A stretch of DNA of 64,000 nucleotides from Actinacidiphila alni (GTDB taxonomy: Bacteria > Actinomycetota > Actinomycetes > Streptomycetales > Streptomycetaceae): the NCBI RefSeq assembly GCF_900112845.1, contig NZ_FONG01000023.1, positions 1 through 64,000 of the forward strand, given 5' to 3'. Below the pieces are notes generated by a model. It saw only the letters and a list, made by a program, of their open reading frames with translations. It did no database searches and had not been told where the DNA came from. This document shows, piece after piece, positions 45,641 to 54,289 of this stretch. The position numbers and the translations under genes were made by a program. Positions within the stretch are counted from its first letter, which is position 1. Every line of letters starts with the position of its first letter.

Positions 45641-46180
45641 CCGGTCGTCCAGCTCCGCGAGATCCTCGGCAGCCGGAGCGGTGGCCAGCGCGCGCCGCCG
45701 TACGACGCCGAAGGCCGCCGCCGCGGCACCCGTGAAGGCCACCGCCACCACCCACGGCCGGTCCAGGACGTGCCCGGTCGCATGGTCGAGCGAGTAACGG
45801 CCAGGGCCGGCCACACCGAGCGCCGCGGCGCAGAAGCCGAGGAAGGCCGGGTACTCGAAGCCGCCCGAGGTGGCGAAGAAACCGGCGGGCGCGTGGACGG
45901 AGACGGCGCCCGCCATCGCTCCGGCCGCGGCGGCGCCCGCCGCGGGAGTGGCGAGACCGAGGACCAGCAGCGCCCCGCCGCCGGCCTCGCCGAGACCCGC
46001 CGCGACGGCGCTCTGGCGCTCCGGCCGGAAACCCATCCGTTCCATGGCCGCCGCGGTGCCGTCGATCCCGCCGCCGCCGAACCAGCCGAAGAGCTTCTGC
46101 GCGCCGTGCGCGAAGAGCACCCCGCCGGTCCCGGCGCGCAGCGCCAGCAGTCCGAGATCCTTACGGTGCGCGAGTGCCAT
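45629..46180 (-). CDS. DoxX family membrane protein
   Basis: A 183-aa protein with four to five membrane segments. The DoxX core is present: LALRAGTGGVLFAHGAQKLF near the N-terminus and SVHAPAGFFATSGGFEYPAF. Mycobacterial DoxX is part of a membrane oxidoreductase complex with SodA and SseA in sulfur/redox stress; no such partners are nearby. ATG 46180 gives the family N-terminus. It ends in a short acidic tail formed by a 10-bp tandem repeat. Confidence 0.82.
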   Translation of the reverse strand: MALAHRKDLGLLALRAGTGGVLFAHGAQKLFGWFGGGGIDGTAAAMERMGFRPERQSAVAAGLGEAGGGALLVLGLATPAAGAAAAGAMAGAVSVHAPAGFFATSGGFEYPAFLGFCAAALGVAGPGRYSLDHATGHVLDRPWVVAVAFTGAAAAAFGVVRRRALATAPAAEDLAELDDRDGD

Positions 46181-46330
46181 GACCGGGTCCTCTCCCTGCC
46201 GCGGGCCCCGGTCCTGACCGCCGCAGGACCGCCGGGCTGCTCCCAGTCTTCCCGGTCGGTACGGGATGCCGCCGTCGGTGGCGGGCCGTACGGGCGACGC
46301 GGCGGCCTACGGACGCGGTGGCGGCCCGGC

Positions 46331-46927
46331 TCAGGGCAGCCGGTTCCAGGCGGTCAGGACATGACGGCCGTGCTCGATGCCGAGCCGGCTGACCGTGCCG
46401 GTGGCGAGCTGGAACAGCGCGCCGTCGGCGGGCGGCAGCCCGAGCCTGCGGGCGGTCAGCACCCGCAGGAAGTGCGCGTGCGCGACCAGCACCACATCGC
46501 CGCCGTCGCCATTGGTGAACGCCGCGTCGGTCCTGGCCAGCATGCGGTCGGCGCGCTCGCCGACCTGGTCGGGCGTTTCCCCCGGATGGCCCTCGGGGCC
46601 CGGCACGACCCCGTCGGTCCACAGGTCCCAGTCCGGGCGGGTGCGGTGGATGTCGCGGCTGGTGACGCCCTCGTAGCCGCCGTAGTCCCACTCGTGCAGA
46701 TCGGCGTCCACCCGCGGGTGCTCGAGGCCGGCCAGCTTCGCGGTGTCCCGGGCGCGCTGCAACGGGCTGGTGATCACGCAGGAGATGTGCCGGGAGGCCA
46801 GCAGCGGCGCCAGCGAACGGGCCTGTTCCTCACCGTTCGCGGTGAGCGGCAGATCGGTCCAGCTGGTGTGCTGGCCGGTCAGGGTCCACTCGGTCTCACC
46901 GTGGCGGATCAGTACCAGTTCACCCAT
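46331..46927 (-). CDS. Histidine phosphatase family protein
   Basis: A 198-aa phosphatase of the phosphoglycerate-mutase-like superfamily. The catalytic RHGE is at 8-11 (H9), the second arginine in SPLQRARDTAKLAG, the acid in the HEWDYGGYEG region and the second histidine in VLVAHAHFLRVL. All are intact. Mutase, cobalamin phosphatase or general phosphatase activity cannot be separated. ATG 46927 has AGGAGGT at an ideal distance. Confidence 0.88.
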   Translation of the reverse strand: MGELVLIRHGETEWTLTGQHTSWTDLPLTANGEEQARSLAPLLASRHISCVITSPLQRARDTAKLAGLEHPRVDADLHEWDYGGYEGVTSRDIHRTRPDWDLWTDGVVPGPEGHPGETPDQVGERADRMLARTDAAFTNGDGGDVVLVAHAHFLRVLTARRLGLPPADGALFQLATGTVSRLGIEHGRHVLTAWNRLP

Positions 46928-47056
46928 CGGGACACCTCCTGCGGCGCCCCTCGGCGCCCCGTAGTGATCATACGTCCGGCGGTCGGCGTCAGTAGGATGA
47001 CGGCCTGGCCACCTCCTTCCGCCCGCGCGTGAACAGACAGCAGCACAGGAGCCGGT

Positions 47057-48493
47057 ATGAACGACGCTGCCCGTACCTACGACGTGATCGTCATCGGAGC
47101 GGGACCGGTGGGTGAGAATCTCGCCGACCGCACCCAGGCCGCGGGCCTCAGCACCGTCATCGTGGAGAGCGAACTGGTCGGCGGTGAGTGCTCGTACTGG
47201 GCGTGCATGCCGAGCAAAGCGCTGCTGCGGCCGGTGGTCGCGCGCGCCGACGCGCGCCGGCTGCCCGGGCTGAGCCAGGCGGTCGGCGGGCCGCTGGACG
47301 CCGCCGCGGTCCTCGGCCGCCGCGACGAGTTCACCTCGCACTGGAAGGACGACGGGCAGGTCGGCTGGCTGGAGTCGGTCGGTGTCGACCTCGTGCGTGG
47401 CCACGGCCGGCTCGACGGCGCCAAGCAGGTGGCGGTGCGCACCCCGGAGGGCGGGACCGTACGGCTGACCGCGCGGCACGCCGTCGCCGTCTGCACCGGC
47501 ACCTCGGCCGCGCTGCCGAAGATGCCGGGCATCCACGACATCAACGCGTGGACCAGCCGCGAGGCGACCAGCGCCAAGGAGGTGCCCGGGCGTCTGGTGG
47601 TGGTCGGCGGCGGTGTCGTGGCCGTCGAGATGGCCACGGCCTGGCGGGCGCTGGGCTCCGAGGTCACCATGCTCGTCCGCGGCGACGGGCTGCTCGACCG
47701 CATGGAGCCCTTCGTCGGCGAACTGGTCACCGAGGGGCTGCGCGAGGCGGGCGTCGACGTCCGCTTCGGGGTGAACGTGCCGGTCGTGGAGCGCGACGGC
47801 GCGCACGGCGAGGTACGGGTCGGTCTTGAGGGCGGCGGCCGGGTCGTCGCGGACGAGATCCTCTTCGCCACGGGGCGCGCGCCGCGCACGGGGGACCTGG
47901 GTCTGGAGACGGTCGGGCTCTCCGCCGGGGACTGGCTCACCGTGGACGCCACCTGCCGCGTCACCGGTGTCGCCGACGGCTGGCTCTACGCCGCGGGCGA
48001 CGTCAATCACCGTGCGCTCCTCACCCACCAGGGCAAGTACCAGGGGCGGATCGCTGGCGCCGTCATCGCGGCCCGCGCCAAGGGCGAGCCCGTGGACGAC
48101 GCGCCGTGGGGCGCGCACGCCGCCACCGCCGACGAGGCGGCCGTCCCGCAGGTCGTCTTCACCGACCCCGAGGCGGCCTCGGTCGGCCTCACCGCCGCCG
48201 AGGCGGAGCGCCTCGGGCGCCGTACGAAGGTGGTCGACTACGACCTCGCCCAGGTCGCCGGCGCGAGCCTGTACGCCGACGGTTACCGCGGGCGCGCCCG
48301 CATGGTCGTCGACCTCGACCGCAACGTCCTGCTCGGTGTGACCTTCGTCGGGGCCGGCGTCGGGGAATTGCTGCACTCCGGCACGGTCGCGGTCGCCGGT
48401 GAGGTCCCCCTCGACCGCCTCTGGCACGCCGTCCCCGCCTACCCGACCATCAGCGAGGTCTGGCTCCGCCTCCTGGAAACCCTCCGCGGCTGA
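47057..48493 (+). CDS. FAD-dependent pyridine nucleotide-disulfide oxidoreductase
   Basis: A 478-aa flavoenzyme of the lipoamide dehydrogenase/mercuric reductase family. FAD site VIVIGAGPVGENLA, redox pair C45/C50 in GGECSYWACMPSK (family GGTCxxxGCxPSK), second Rossmann RLVVVGGGVVAVEMA, and a late HAVPAYPTISE with the catalytic His. The GECSYWAC variant belongs to a Streptomyces/actinobacterial subfamily of unknown substrate. It should reduce a disulfide or a quinone. ATG 47057 follows AGGAG by about 8 bp. A histidine phosphatase gene is divergent. Confidence 0.87.
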   Translation: MNDAARTYDVIVIGAGPVGENLADRTQAAGLSTVIVESELVGGECSYWACMPSKALLRPVVARADARRLPGLSQAVGGPLDAAAVLGRRDEFTSHWKDDGQVGWLESVGVDLVRGHGRLDGAKQVAVRTPEGGTVRLTARHAVAVCTGTSAALPKMPGIHDINAWTSREATSAKEVPGRLVVVGGGVVAVEMATAWRALGSEVTMLVRGDGLLDRMEPFVGELVTEGLREAGVDVRFGVNVPVVERDGAHGEVRVGLEGGGRVVADEILFATGRAPRTGDLGLETVGLSAGDWLTVDATCRVTGVADGWLYAAGDVNHRALLTHQGKYQGRIAGAVIAARAKGEPVDDAPWGAHAATADEAAVPQVVFTDPEAASVGLTAAEAERLGRRTKVVDYDLAQVAGASLYADGYRGRARMVVDLDRNVLLGVTFVGAGVGELLHSGTVAVAGEVPLDRLWHAVPAYPTISEVWLRLLETLRG

Positions 48494-48582
48494 CCCCGCC
48501 CACGGTCCCCTCCCGCGGAGGAGGGTGCCCGATCGCACGTACGGCACTGCTGACGCGGGCCGTCAGCAGACGTCAACAGCGG

Positions 48583-49290
48583 TCAGCCCGCGGCGAGTTC
48601 GGCGTAGAGCGCGGACGGGTCGGCGGCGAGACCGGCCTTGACCTGGCGGCTGAGGTCGTCGGCCAGCACCTCGTGCAGCCCGGCCTCGATGCCGTCGAGC
48701 GCGAGCCGTGCGACCTTCGCGGGGTCCTCCTTGGGCGCGTCGACGTCGGCGGCCATGTCGGTGTCCATGTAGCCGACGTGCAGTCCGGTGACCTGGGTGC
48801 CCTGGCCGCGCAGCGCCAGCCGGAGCGCGTTGGTCAGCGACCATTCCGCGGACTTGGCCGCGGAGTAGACGGGCACGGAGGGCACGGTGACCCAGGACAG
48901 CACCGACAGCACATTGAGGACCGCGCTGTCGCCGCCGCGCGCCAGGACGGGCGCGAAGGCGCGGGTCACGTCGAGGGTGCCGAAGACATGGGTCTCGAAC
49001 TCGTTCCTGACCGCGTCGAGGTCGCCGCTGAGCAGGTCCACCTGGCTGATCGCACCCGCGTTGTTGATCAGCAGGGTGACGTCGTCGGCCTGTTCGGCAG
49101 CGGCGCGCACCGACGCGGGGTCGGTGATGTCCAGCGCGATCGGCACCGCGCCGGGCACGGTCACGGACGCGGGATTGCGGGCGGCGGCGTAGACCTTGGC
49201 CGCGCCGCCGTCGAGAAGGGCCCTGACGAACTTCTCGCCGAGGCCGCGGTTGCCTCCGGTGACGAACGCCACGGCGCCGTTGATCTGCAT
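48583..49290 (-). CDS. SDR family oxidoreductase, TetR-controlled
   Basis: A 235-aa short-chain dehydrogenase: TGGNRGLG (11-18), NNAG (76-79), S129, Y142 and K146. The substrate is unknown. ATG 49290. It has a consensus promoter on the minus strand, TTGGCA (49372-49367)-N17-TACAGT (49349-49344), with TetR-type palindromes over the spacer and the start point, so it should be repressed by the divergent TetR protein and induced by its ligand. Confidence 0.87.
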   Translation of the reverse strand: MQINGAVAFVTGGNRGLGEKFVRALLDGGAAKVYAAARNPASVTVPGAVPIALDITDPASVRAAAEQADDVTLLINNAGAISQVDLLSGDLDAVRNEFETHVFGTLDVTRAFAPVLARGGDSAVLNVLSVLSWVTVPSVPVYSAAKSAEWSLTNALRLALRGQGTQVTGLHVGYMDTDMAADVDAPKEDPAKVARLALDGIEAGLHEVLADDLSRQVKAGLAADPSALYAELAAG

Positions 49291-49322
49291 GGAAGTGCCT
49301 TTCGTACGCGTCGGCCGACCGA

Positions 49323-49372
49323 GGAAACCGATCGGTTTCCACCACTGTAGACCGATCGGTTTCCGATGCCAA
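49323..49372. promoter_or_regulatory. Divergent promoter with two TetR-type operators
   Basis: Operator 1 is GGAAACCGATCGGTTTCC (49323-49340), an 18-bp perfect palindrome over the SDR transcription start. Operator 2 repeats ACCGATCGGTTTCC (49351-49364) inside the SDR promoter spacer. The SDR promoter reads TTGGCA-N17-TACAGT on the minus strand. Operator 2 also lies in the upstream part of the TetR gene promoter (-10 TAACCT, 49383-49388). Confidence 0.85.
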
Positions 49373-49394
49373 GCCAGCGCGGTAACCTCGGCGT

Positions 49395-50009
49395 ATGACC
49401 ACCACGCAGAAGCCGGGACCGCGCGACCGGCTGCTCGACGCCGCGGCAGGGCTCTTCTACCGGGAAGGCGTCGCCACCGGCATCGACGCGCTGTGCAAGG
49501 CCGCCGGAGTGTCCAAGCGGTCGATGTACCAGCTCTTCGCGAGCAAGGACGAGGTGCTGGCCGCCGCGCTCGAACGGCAGGGGCCGGTGGTCGACGCGCG
49601 TCTGCTGCCGCCGCCCGGGGAACCCGCCGCGCCGCGCGACCGGGTGCTGTACGTCTTCGAGCGCATGGAGGAGGTCGCCGCGGGCGACGGCTACCGCGGC
49701 TGCCCCTTCCTGGCCGCCCAGGTCGAACTCAAGGACCCCGAGCACCCGGCCAGCGTCGTGGCCCGCCGCACCAAGCAGGGCCTCACCGACTTCTTCCGGG
49801 CCGAGGCCGCACGCGCCGCCGTCGCCGATCCCGAGCTGCTGGCCCGCCGGCTCACCCTGATCTTCGACGGCGCCAGCGCCCGCGCCGGAATCGGTGTGGA
49901 GGTCCTCGACGGCCTCGCCGTCACCACCGCCGCCGCCGTCCTGGACGCGGCGGGCATGACGGCGGGGCCGGCCGGCGAGGCGGCGGCGCAGGTGCCCGGC
50001 CGGCGCTAG
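49395..50009 (+). CDS. TetR-family transcriptional regulator
   Basis: A 204-aa repressor. The TetR helix-turn-helix is RDRLLDAAAGLFYREGVATG, then KAAGVSKRSMYQLFASKDEV (about 10-58). The ligand domain includes GYRGCPFLAAQVELKD, typical of a TetR_C group. ATG 49395 looks leaderless, with TAACCT 6 bp upstream. It is divergent from an SDR gene with paired operators between, so it controls that gene and itself. It overlaps the end of the carbonic anhydrase gene by 4 bp (convergent). Confidence 0.87.
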   Translation: MTTTQKPGPRDRLLDAAAGLFYREGVATGIDALCKAAGVSKRSMYQLFASKDEVLAAALERQGPVVDARLLPPPGEPAAPRDRVLYVFERMEEVAAGDGYRGCPFLAAQVELKDPEHPASVVARRTKQGLTDFFRAEAARAAVADPELLARRLTLIFDGASARAGIGVEVLDGLAVTTAAAVLDAAGMTAGPAGEAAAQVPGRR

Positions 50010-50533
50010 TCGAGCAGATCCACCTCCGCGAGCTTCCCGCTCGCCACGTCGAAGACGAAGCCGCGCACCGCGTCGGTGTGCGGGATGAAGGGGCTGCGGC
50101 GGATCCGGGCCGCCGACTGGCGGACATCCGTCTCCAGGTCGGCGAAGGCTTCCGCCGCCCACGGCGGCTTGACGCCGGTCTCCTCGCGGATGCCCTCACG
50201 GAAGGCGTCGTCGATGAAGGTCAGCATCCCGCAGTCGGTGTGGTGGATCAGGATGATCTCCCGCGTGCCGAGCAGCCGCTGACTGATCGTCAGCGAACGG
50301 ATCGCGTCGTCGGTCGCCACGCCGCCGGCGTTGCGGATCACATGCGAGTCGCCCTCGGCGAGCCCCAGCGCGCCGTAGACGTTCAACCGGGCGTCCATGC
50401 AGGCCAGGACGGCGGTGCGCCGCGCGGGCGGCAGCGGCAGCGGGCCCCGGAAGCGCGCCGCGTAGGCGGCGTTGTTGTGGAGATAGTCGTCGGTGACGGT
50501 CGGCGGACGGGCTGGGGCGGAATCGTCGGTCAC
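50006..50533 (-). CDS. Beta-carbonic anhydrase (small, clade D type)
   Basis: A 175-aa zinc enzyme. Zinc ligands C45, H98 and C101 and the Asp-Arg dyad D47/R49 (ACMDARL, HHTDCGM) are intact. Family role: CO2 hydration. The short form with LLGTREIILIHHTDCGM is close to mycobacterial Rv1284, whose gene neighbours cysDN, and to carbonyl sulfide hydrolase. GTG 50533 has GAGGAG upstream and lies 31 bp after the last monooxygenase gene, so it may be part of the sulfur-scavenging transcript. COS or CO2 as substrate is open. Confidence 0.85.
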   Translation of the reverse strand: MTDDSAPARPPTVTDDYLHNNAAYAARFRGPLPLPPARRTAVLACMDARLNVYGALGLAEGDSHVIRNAGGVATDDAIRSLTISQRLLGTREIILIHHTDCGMLTFIDDAFREGIREETGVKPPWAAEAFADLETDVRQSAARIRRSPFIPHTDAVRGFVFDVASGKLAEVDLLD

Positions 50534-50564
50534 GGGAGTCTCCTCGTCGGTCGACGCGGTGGGG

Positions 50565-51785
50565 TCATGCGGACCGCCGCCACGCCTCGGCCAGCAGGTC
50601 GTTGGAGCGGATCCGGTCCTGGTGGTCGTGGGTGATGGTGGTGACCAGCAACTCATCGGCACCCGTGGCCTGTTGAAGAGTGCGCAGCCGTTCCACCACG
50701 GTTTCGGGGGCGCCGGCGAACTGGGTGCGGACCCGGTCCTCGACCAACGCCCGCTCCTGCGCGGTCCACGGATGGGCCGCGGCCTCCTCCGGGGTCGGGA
50801 AGGGGATCGCACCGCGTCCCGAGCGGATGCTGTGCACCCACAGCGCGTACGGCGACGCCAGGTGCCGGGCCGTCGCGTCGTCGTCGGCGACCACCACATC
50901 GGCGGAGACCAGCACATGCGGCTCGTCGAGCACCGCCGAGGGCACGAACGCCTTGCGGTACGCGTCCACCGCCTCGATGACGGCCGCCGGGCTGACGTGG
51001 TAGTTCGCCGCGAAGGGCAGGCCGAGGGCGCCCGCGGCCTTGGCGCTCGCCCCGCCGCTGCTGCCCAGCACCCACACCTGGAGGTCGGCGCCCTCGCCGG
51101 GCACCGCGTGCGCCTCCAGCCCCTCCGGGGTCCGGTAGTCACCGCGCAACAGGCCCAGGATCTGGTCCAGTTGGTCACGGTAGTCCGGCAGCTCCGCACC
51201 CGGATACTGCACCAGCTGCGTATAGCGGGCCAGCAGCGGCGAACCGAGCAGCTGCGTGAAGTCGAACGGCGCCGGGATCAGCAACCCCTCGGGTGTGTAC
51301 CGGGGTTCGGTGCGGCGCGGCGCCGGGGGAGCGGCGGGCGCGGCCGGCGCCTCGCCGTTCGCGGCGGGCTTGCGGAAGCCGGTACGGCCGAGGCCGAGGT
51401 CGATCCGGCCCGGGAACAGGGCGTCCAGCAGTCCGAATTCCTCCACCACCGACAGCGGTGTGCGGTGCCCGAGCTGGGCGGCGCCCGCGCCCACCCGGAT
51501 GTGTGAGGTCGCCGCCGCGACCAGCTGGATCACCAGCGCGGGCGACACCCCGGCCACGCCGGTCGTCAGATGGTGCTCGGCCAGCCAGTAGCGGGCGTAG
51601 CCGGCGGCCTCCGCGCGCCGCGCGAGATCCACCGTGTTGTGCAGCGCCTGCGCCGCCGTGGAGCCCGAACTGATCGGCGACAGATCGAGGATGGACAGCG
51701 GCACCGTCGCCGCGGGCGTGCGCGGGCCGGCGGCGTTCGCGGCCTTGGTGCCGGGAGAAGCCGGGGAATCCGGGGAAACGGTCAT
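50565..51785 (-). CDS. LLM class flavin-dependent oxidoreductase (MsnO8-like)
   Basis: A 406-aa luciferase-like monooxygenase. Core: LSILDLSPISSGSTAAQALH, YWLAEHHLTTGVAGVSPAL, and the flavin site GAGAAQLGHRTPLSVVEEFG. An Ala/Pro-rich insertion lies near residue 165. It should use FMNH2 and O2. ATG 51785 overlaps the previous gene by 4 bp. It is the last of four consecutive monooxygenase genes and is followed by the carbonic anhydrase gene. Confidence 0.82.
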   Translation of the reverse strand: MTVSPDSPASPGTKAANAAGPRTPAATVPLSILDLSPISSGSTAAQALHNTVDLARRAEAAGYARYWLAEHHLTTGVAGVSPALVIQLVAAATSHIRVGAGAAQLGHRTPLSVVEEFGLLDALFPGRIDLGLGRTGFRKPAANGEAPAAPAAPPAPRRTEPRYTPEGLLIPAPFDFTQLLGSPLLARYTQLVQYPGAELPDYRDQLDQILGLLRGDYRTPEGLEAHAVPGEGADLQVWVLGSSGGASAKAAGALGLPFAANYHVSPAAVIEAVDAYRKAFVPSAVLDEPHVLVSADVVVADDDATARHLASPYALWVHSIRSGRGAIPFPTPEEAAAHPWTAQERALVEDRVRTQFAGAPETVVERLRTLQQATGADELLVTTITHDHQDRIRSNDLLAEAWRRSA

Positions 51786-52888
51786 GCCGCGTCGCCCTCC
51801 TTCGAGACGGTACGCAGGGTGTCGGGGGAGTCGGGGTTCACCGGGGCCCAGGCCCACGGCGGATCGGGAATCTCCTTGCGCAGCACGGGCGCCACCTCGG
51901 ACTGGAAGCGCTCCAGCGACGACCGGTGCTGCGCGGCGGTCAACCCGCTCGCGTCGGCGTGCACATGGAGCACGCTGTGGCCCAGCCGCTCGTGGTAGCG
52001 GTGCACCTTGTCGACGATCTGCTGCGGGCTGCCGATCAGCGCGGAGCTGCGCTCCACGAAGTCCTCCAGCGTCCCGAAGACCACCGGCAGACCGACCTGC
52101 CGCTGGAAGGCGAGCGTGCTCTCGAAGATCGGCCGGTAGACCTCCAGCGCCTCCTGCGAGGTCCTGGCCACGTACAGCCCTGCCGAGCCCGCGCCGACGG
52201 TCAGGGCCGCCGGATCGTGCCCGTAGAAGGCCCAGCGCTCCCGGTAATAGCGGACCAGTTCGGCGTACGGCTCGACCGGGTTGGTGACGTTCGCCGAGAA
52301 CAGCGGGTCGCCGTAGCGGGCGGCGAGGTCCACGGACTCCTTGCTGGTCGCGCTGCCGTGCCAGACCCGGATCGGCCGCTGGTACGGGCGCGGCCACACC
52401 TCGGCGTCGGTCAGCTCCGGCCGGAAACGGGTCCGCGCGGTCACCTTGTCCTGGCGCCAGAGCTGCCGGAAGACCTCGTAGCTCTCGGCGTTGCGGTCCC
52501 ACTGGTCCTCGGGCGTGACATGGAACAGCTCGCGCTGCGCGGTGCCGTTGCCCTTGCCGATGATCAGGTCGAGGCGGCCCTCGGCGAGATGGTCGAGCGT
52601 CGCGTAGTCCTCGTACGCGCGGACCGGGTCGAGCAGGCTCAGCGTCGTGACGGCCGTGAAGAGCCGGATCCGCCGGGTGAGCGCGGCGACATGGCTGAGC
52701 ACCACGGTCGGCGCGGACGAGATGAACGGCCGTTCGTGCCGCTCCCCGACGCCGAACCCGTCGAAGCCCAGCTCCTCGGCGAGCACCGCGTTGTCCAGCA
52801 CTTCCTGGAAGCGCTCCTGCGTGGACGGCAGCACGCCCGTGACCGGGTCGGGCCGGTGCACGATGAGCGTGATGGCGAGGAATCTCAT
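51782..52888 (-). CDS. LLM class flavin-dependent oxidoreductase
   Basis: A 368-aa luciferase-like monooxygenase: FDGFGVGERHERPFISSAPT, LFTAVTTLSLLDPVRAYEDY, GRLDLIIGKGNGTAQRELF and VWHGSATSKESVDLAARYGD. The GKG-loop and HGSATS are flavin contacts of the family. The substrate is probably an organosulfur compound by context. ATG 52888 overlaps the preceding stop by 4 bp; the next gene again overlaps by 4 bp, so translation is coupled. Confidence 0.82.
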   Translation of the reverse strand: MRFLAITLIVHRPDPVTGVLPSTQERFQEVLDNAVLAEELGFDGFGVGERHERPFISSAPTVVLSHVAALTRRIRLFTAVTTLSLLDPVRAYEDYATLDHLAEGRLDLIIGKGNGTAQRELFHVTPEDQWDRNAESYEVFRQLWRQDKVTARTRFRPELTDAEVWPRPYQRPIRVWHGSATSKESVDLAARYGDPLFSANVTNPVEPYAELVRYYRERWAFYGHDPAALTVGAGSAGLYVARTSQEALEVYRPIFESTLAFQRQVGLPVVFGTLEDFVERSSALIGSPQQIVDKVHRYHERLGHSVLHVHADASGLTAAQHRSSLERFQSEVAPVLRKEIPDPPWAWAPVNPDSPDTLRTVSKEGDAA

Positions 52889-54270
52889 GCCACCGACTCC
52901 GCCACGGACGCGCCGCCGTTCCCGGCGTCCGGGTGCGCCAGGCCGAGGTGGTCGCGGAGCGTCGTGCCCTCGTACTCGGTGCGGAACACCCCGCGCTCCT
53001 GGAGCAGCGGCACGACACGGTCGGCGAAGCCGTCGAGGCCGCCGGGCGTGATGTGCGGGACGAGGATGAAGCCGTCACTGGCGTCGGCCTGCACGAAGGA
53101 GTCGATGGTCTCCGCGATCGTGGCGGGGGAGCCGACGAAGGACTGCCGGTTGCCGGTCTCGATCACCAGGTCCCGGATGGACCACTTGTTGGCCTCGGCC
53201 AGCTCGCGCCACTCCCGGGCGGTCGCCAGCGGGTCGCGGTACATCCGCACCTGCGCCCGGCCGCGGGCGACGGTGTGTTCGCCGAGGTCCGGGTCGATCT
53301 CGGGCAGCGGCCCGTCCGGGTCGTAGCTCGACAGGTCGCGGTTCCAGACGAATTCCAGGTGCTTGATCGCGGTCGCGCCGCTGACCTGGAGCCGGCGCAC
53401 CTCGCGGGACAGCTCCTCGGCCTCCGCGTCGGTGTCGGCCAGGACGAAGGTCGCGGCGGGCAGGATCAGCAGCTGCTCGGGCCTGCGGCCGTACCGGGCC
53501 AGCCGTCCCTTGACGTCGGTGTAGAACGCCTGCCCCTCCTTGAGGGTGCTGTAGCGGCTGAAGATCGCGTCCGCGCCCGCTGCCGCGAATTCCCGGCCCT
53601 CGTCGGAGTCGCCCGCCTGGAAGATCACCGGCCGCCCCTGGGGACTGCGCGGCACATTGAACTGCCCGGCGATGTCGAACTGCGGCCCCTTGTGCGCGAA
53701 GGCACCGGCCCGCGCGTCCCGCAGGAAGGTCCCGGTCGCGGGGTCGGCGACGATCTCGTCGCCGCGCCAGGAGTCGAAGAGTTCGTTCGCGGTCGCCAGG
53801 AATTCCTTCGCCCGCGCATAGCGGTCCTGCTGCGGCAGGAAGCCGCCCCGGCGGAAATTCTCCCCGGTGAAAGCGTCCCAGGAGGTGACGACGTTCCACG
53901 CCGCCCGGCCGTCGGAGAGGTGGTCGAGACTCGCGAACTGCCGGGCCACCTCGTACGGTTCGTTGAAGGTCGAGTTGATCGTGCCGGTCAGGCCGATGCG
54001 TTCGGTCACCGCGGCCAGCGCGGCCAGTACGGTGAAGGTGTCGGGGCGGCCGACGACGTCCAAGTCGTAGATCTGGCCGCCCTGTTCGCGCAGCCGCAGA
54101 CCTTCGGCGAGGAAGAGGAAGTCGAATTTGGCGCGCTCGGCGGTGCGCGCGAAATGGCTGAAGGATGCGAATTCGATATGACTGCCGGCGGCCGGATCGC
54201 TCCACACCGTCGTGTTGTTGACGCCGGGGAAGTGGGCCGCGAGGTGGATCTGCTTCAGGGGCTTGCTCAT
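52885..54270 (-). CDS. NtaA/SnaA/DszA-family FMN-dependent monooxygenase
   Basis: A 461-aa monooxygenase of the nitrilotriacetate/dibenzothiophene-sulfone group: QIHLAAHFPGVNNTTVWSDP, FDFLFLAEGL, TGTINSTFNEPYEVARQFAS, WNVVTSWDAF and VIFQAGDSDEGREFAA. Family members cleave C-S or C-N bonds with FMNH2 and O2; Bacillus YxeK and YtnJ act on S-modified N-acetylcysteines. That substrate fits the neighbouring ABC transporter, acetyltransferase and sulfur-type leader. ATG 54270; it overlaps the next gene by 4 bp. Confidence 0.85.
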   Translation of the reverse strand: MSKPLKQIHLAAHFPGVNNTTVWSDPAAGSHIEFASFSHFARTAERAKFDFLFLAEGLRLREQGGQIYDLDVVGRPDTFTVLAALAAVTERIGLTGTINSTFNEPYEVARQFASLDHLSDGRAAWNVVTSWDAFTGENFRRGGFLPQQDRYARAKEFLATANELFDSWRGDEIVADPATGTFLRDARAGAFAHKGPQFDIAGQFNVPRSPQGRPVIFQAGDSDEGREFAAAGADAIFSRYSTLKEGQAFYTDVKGRLARYGRRPEQLLILPAATFVLADTDAEAEELSREVRRLQVSGATAIKHLEFVWNRDLSSYDPDGPLPEIDPDLGEHTVARGRAQVRMYRDPLATAREWRELAEANKWSIRDLVIETGNRQSFVGSPATIAETIDSFVQADASDGFILVPHITPGGLDGFADRVVPLLQERGVFRTEYEGTTLRDHLGLAHPDAGNGGASVAESVA

Positions 54271-54289
54271 GACGGTCGGATCCTCCGGC

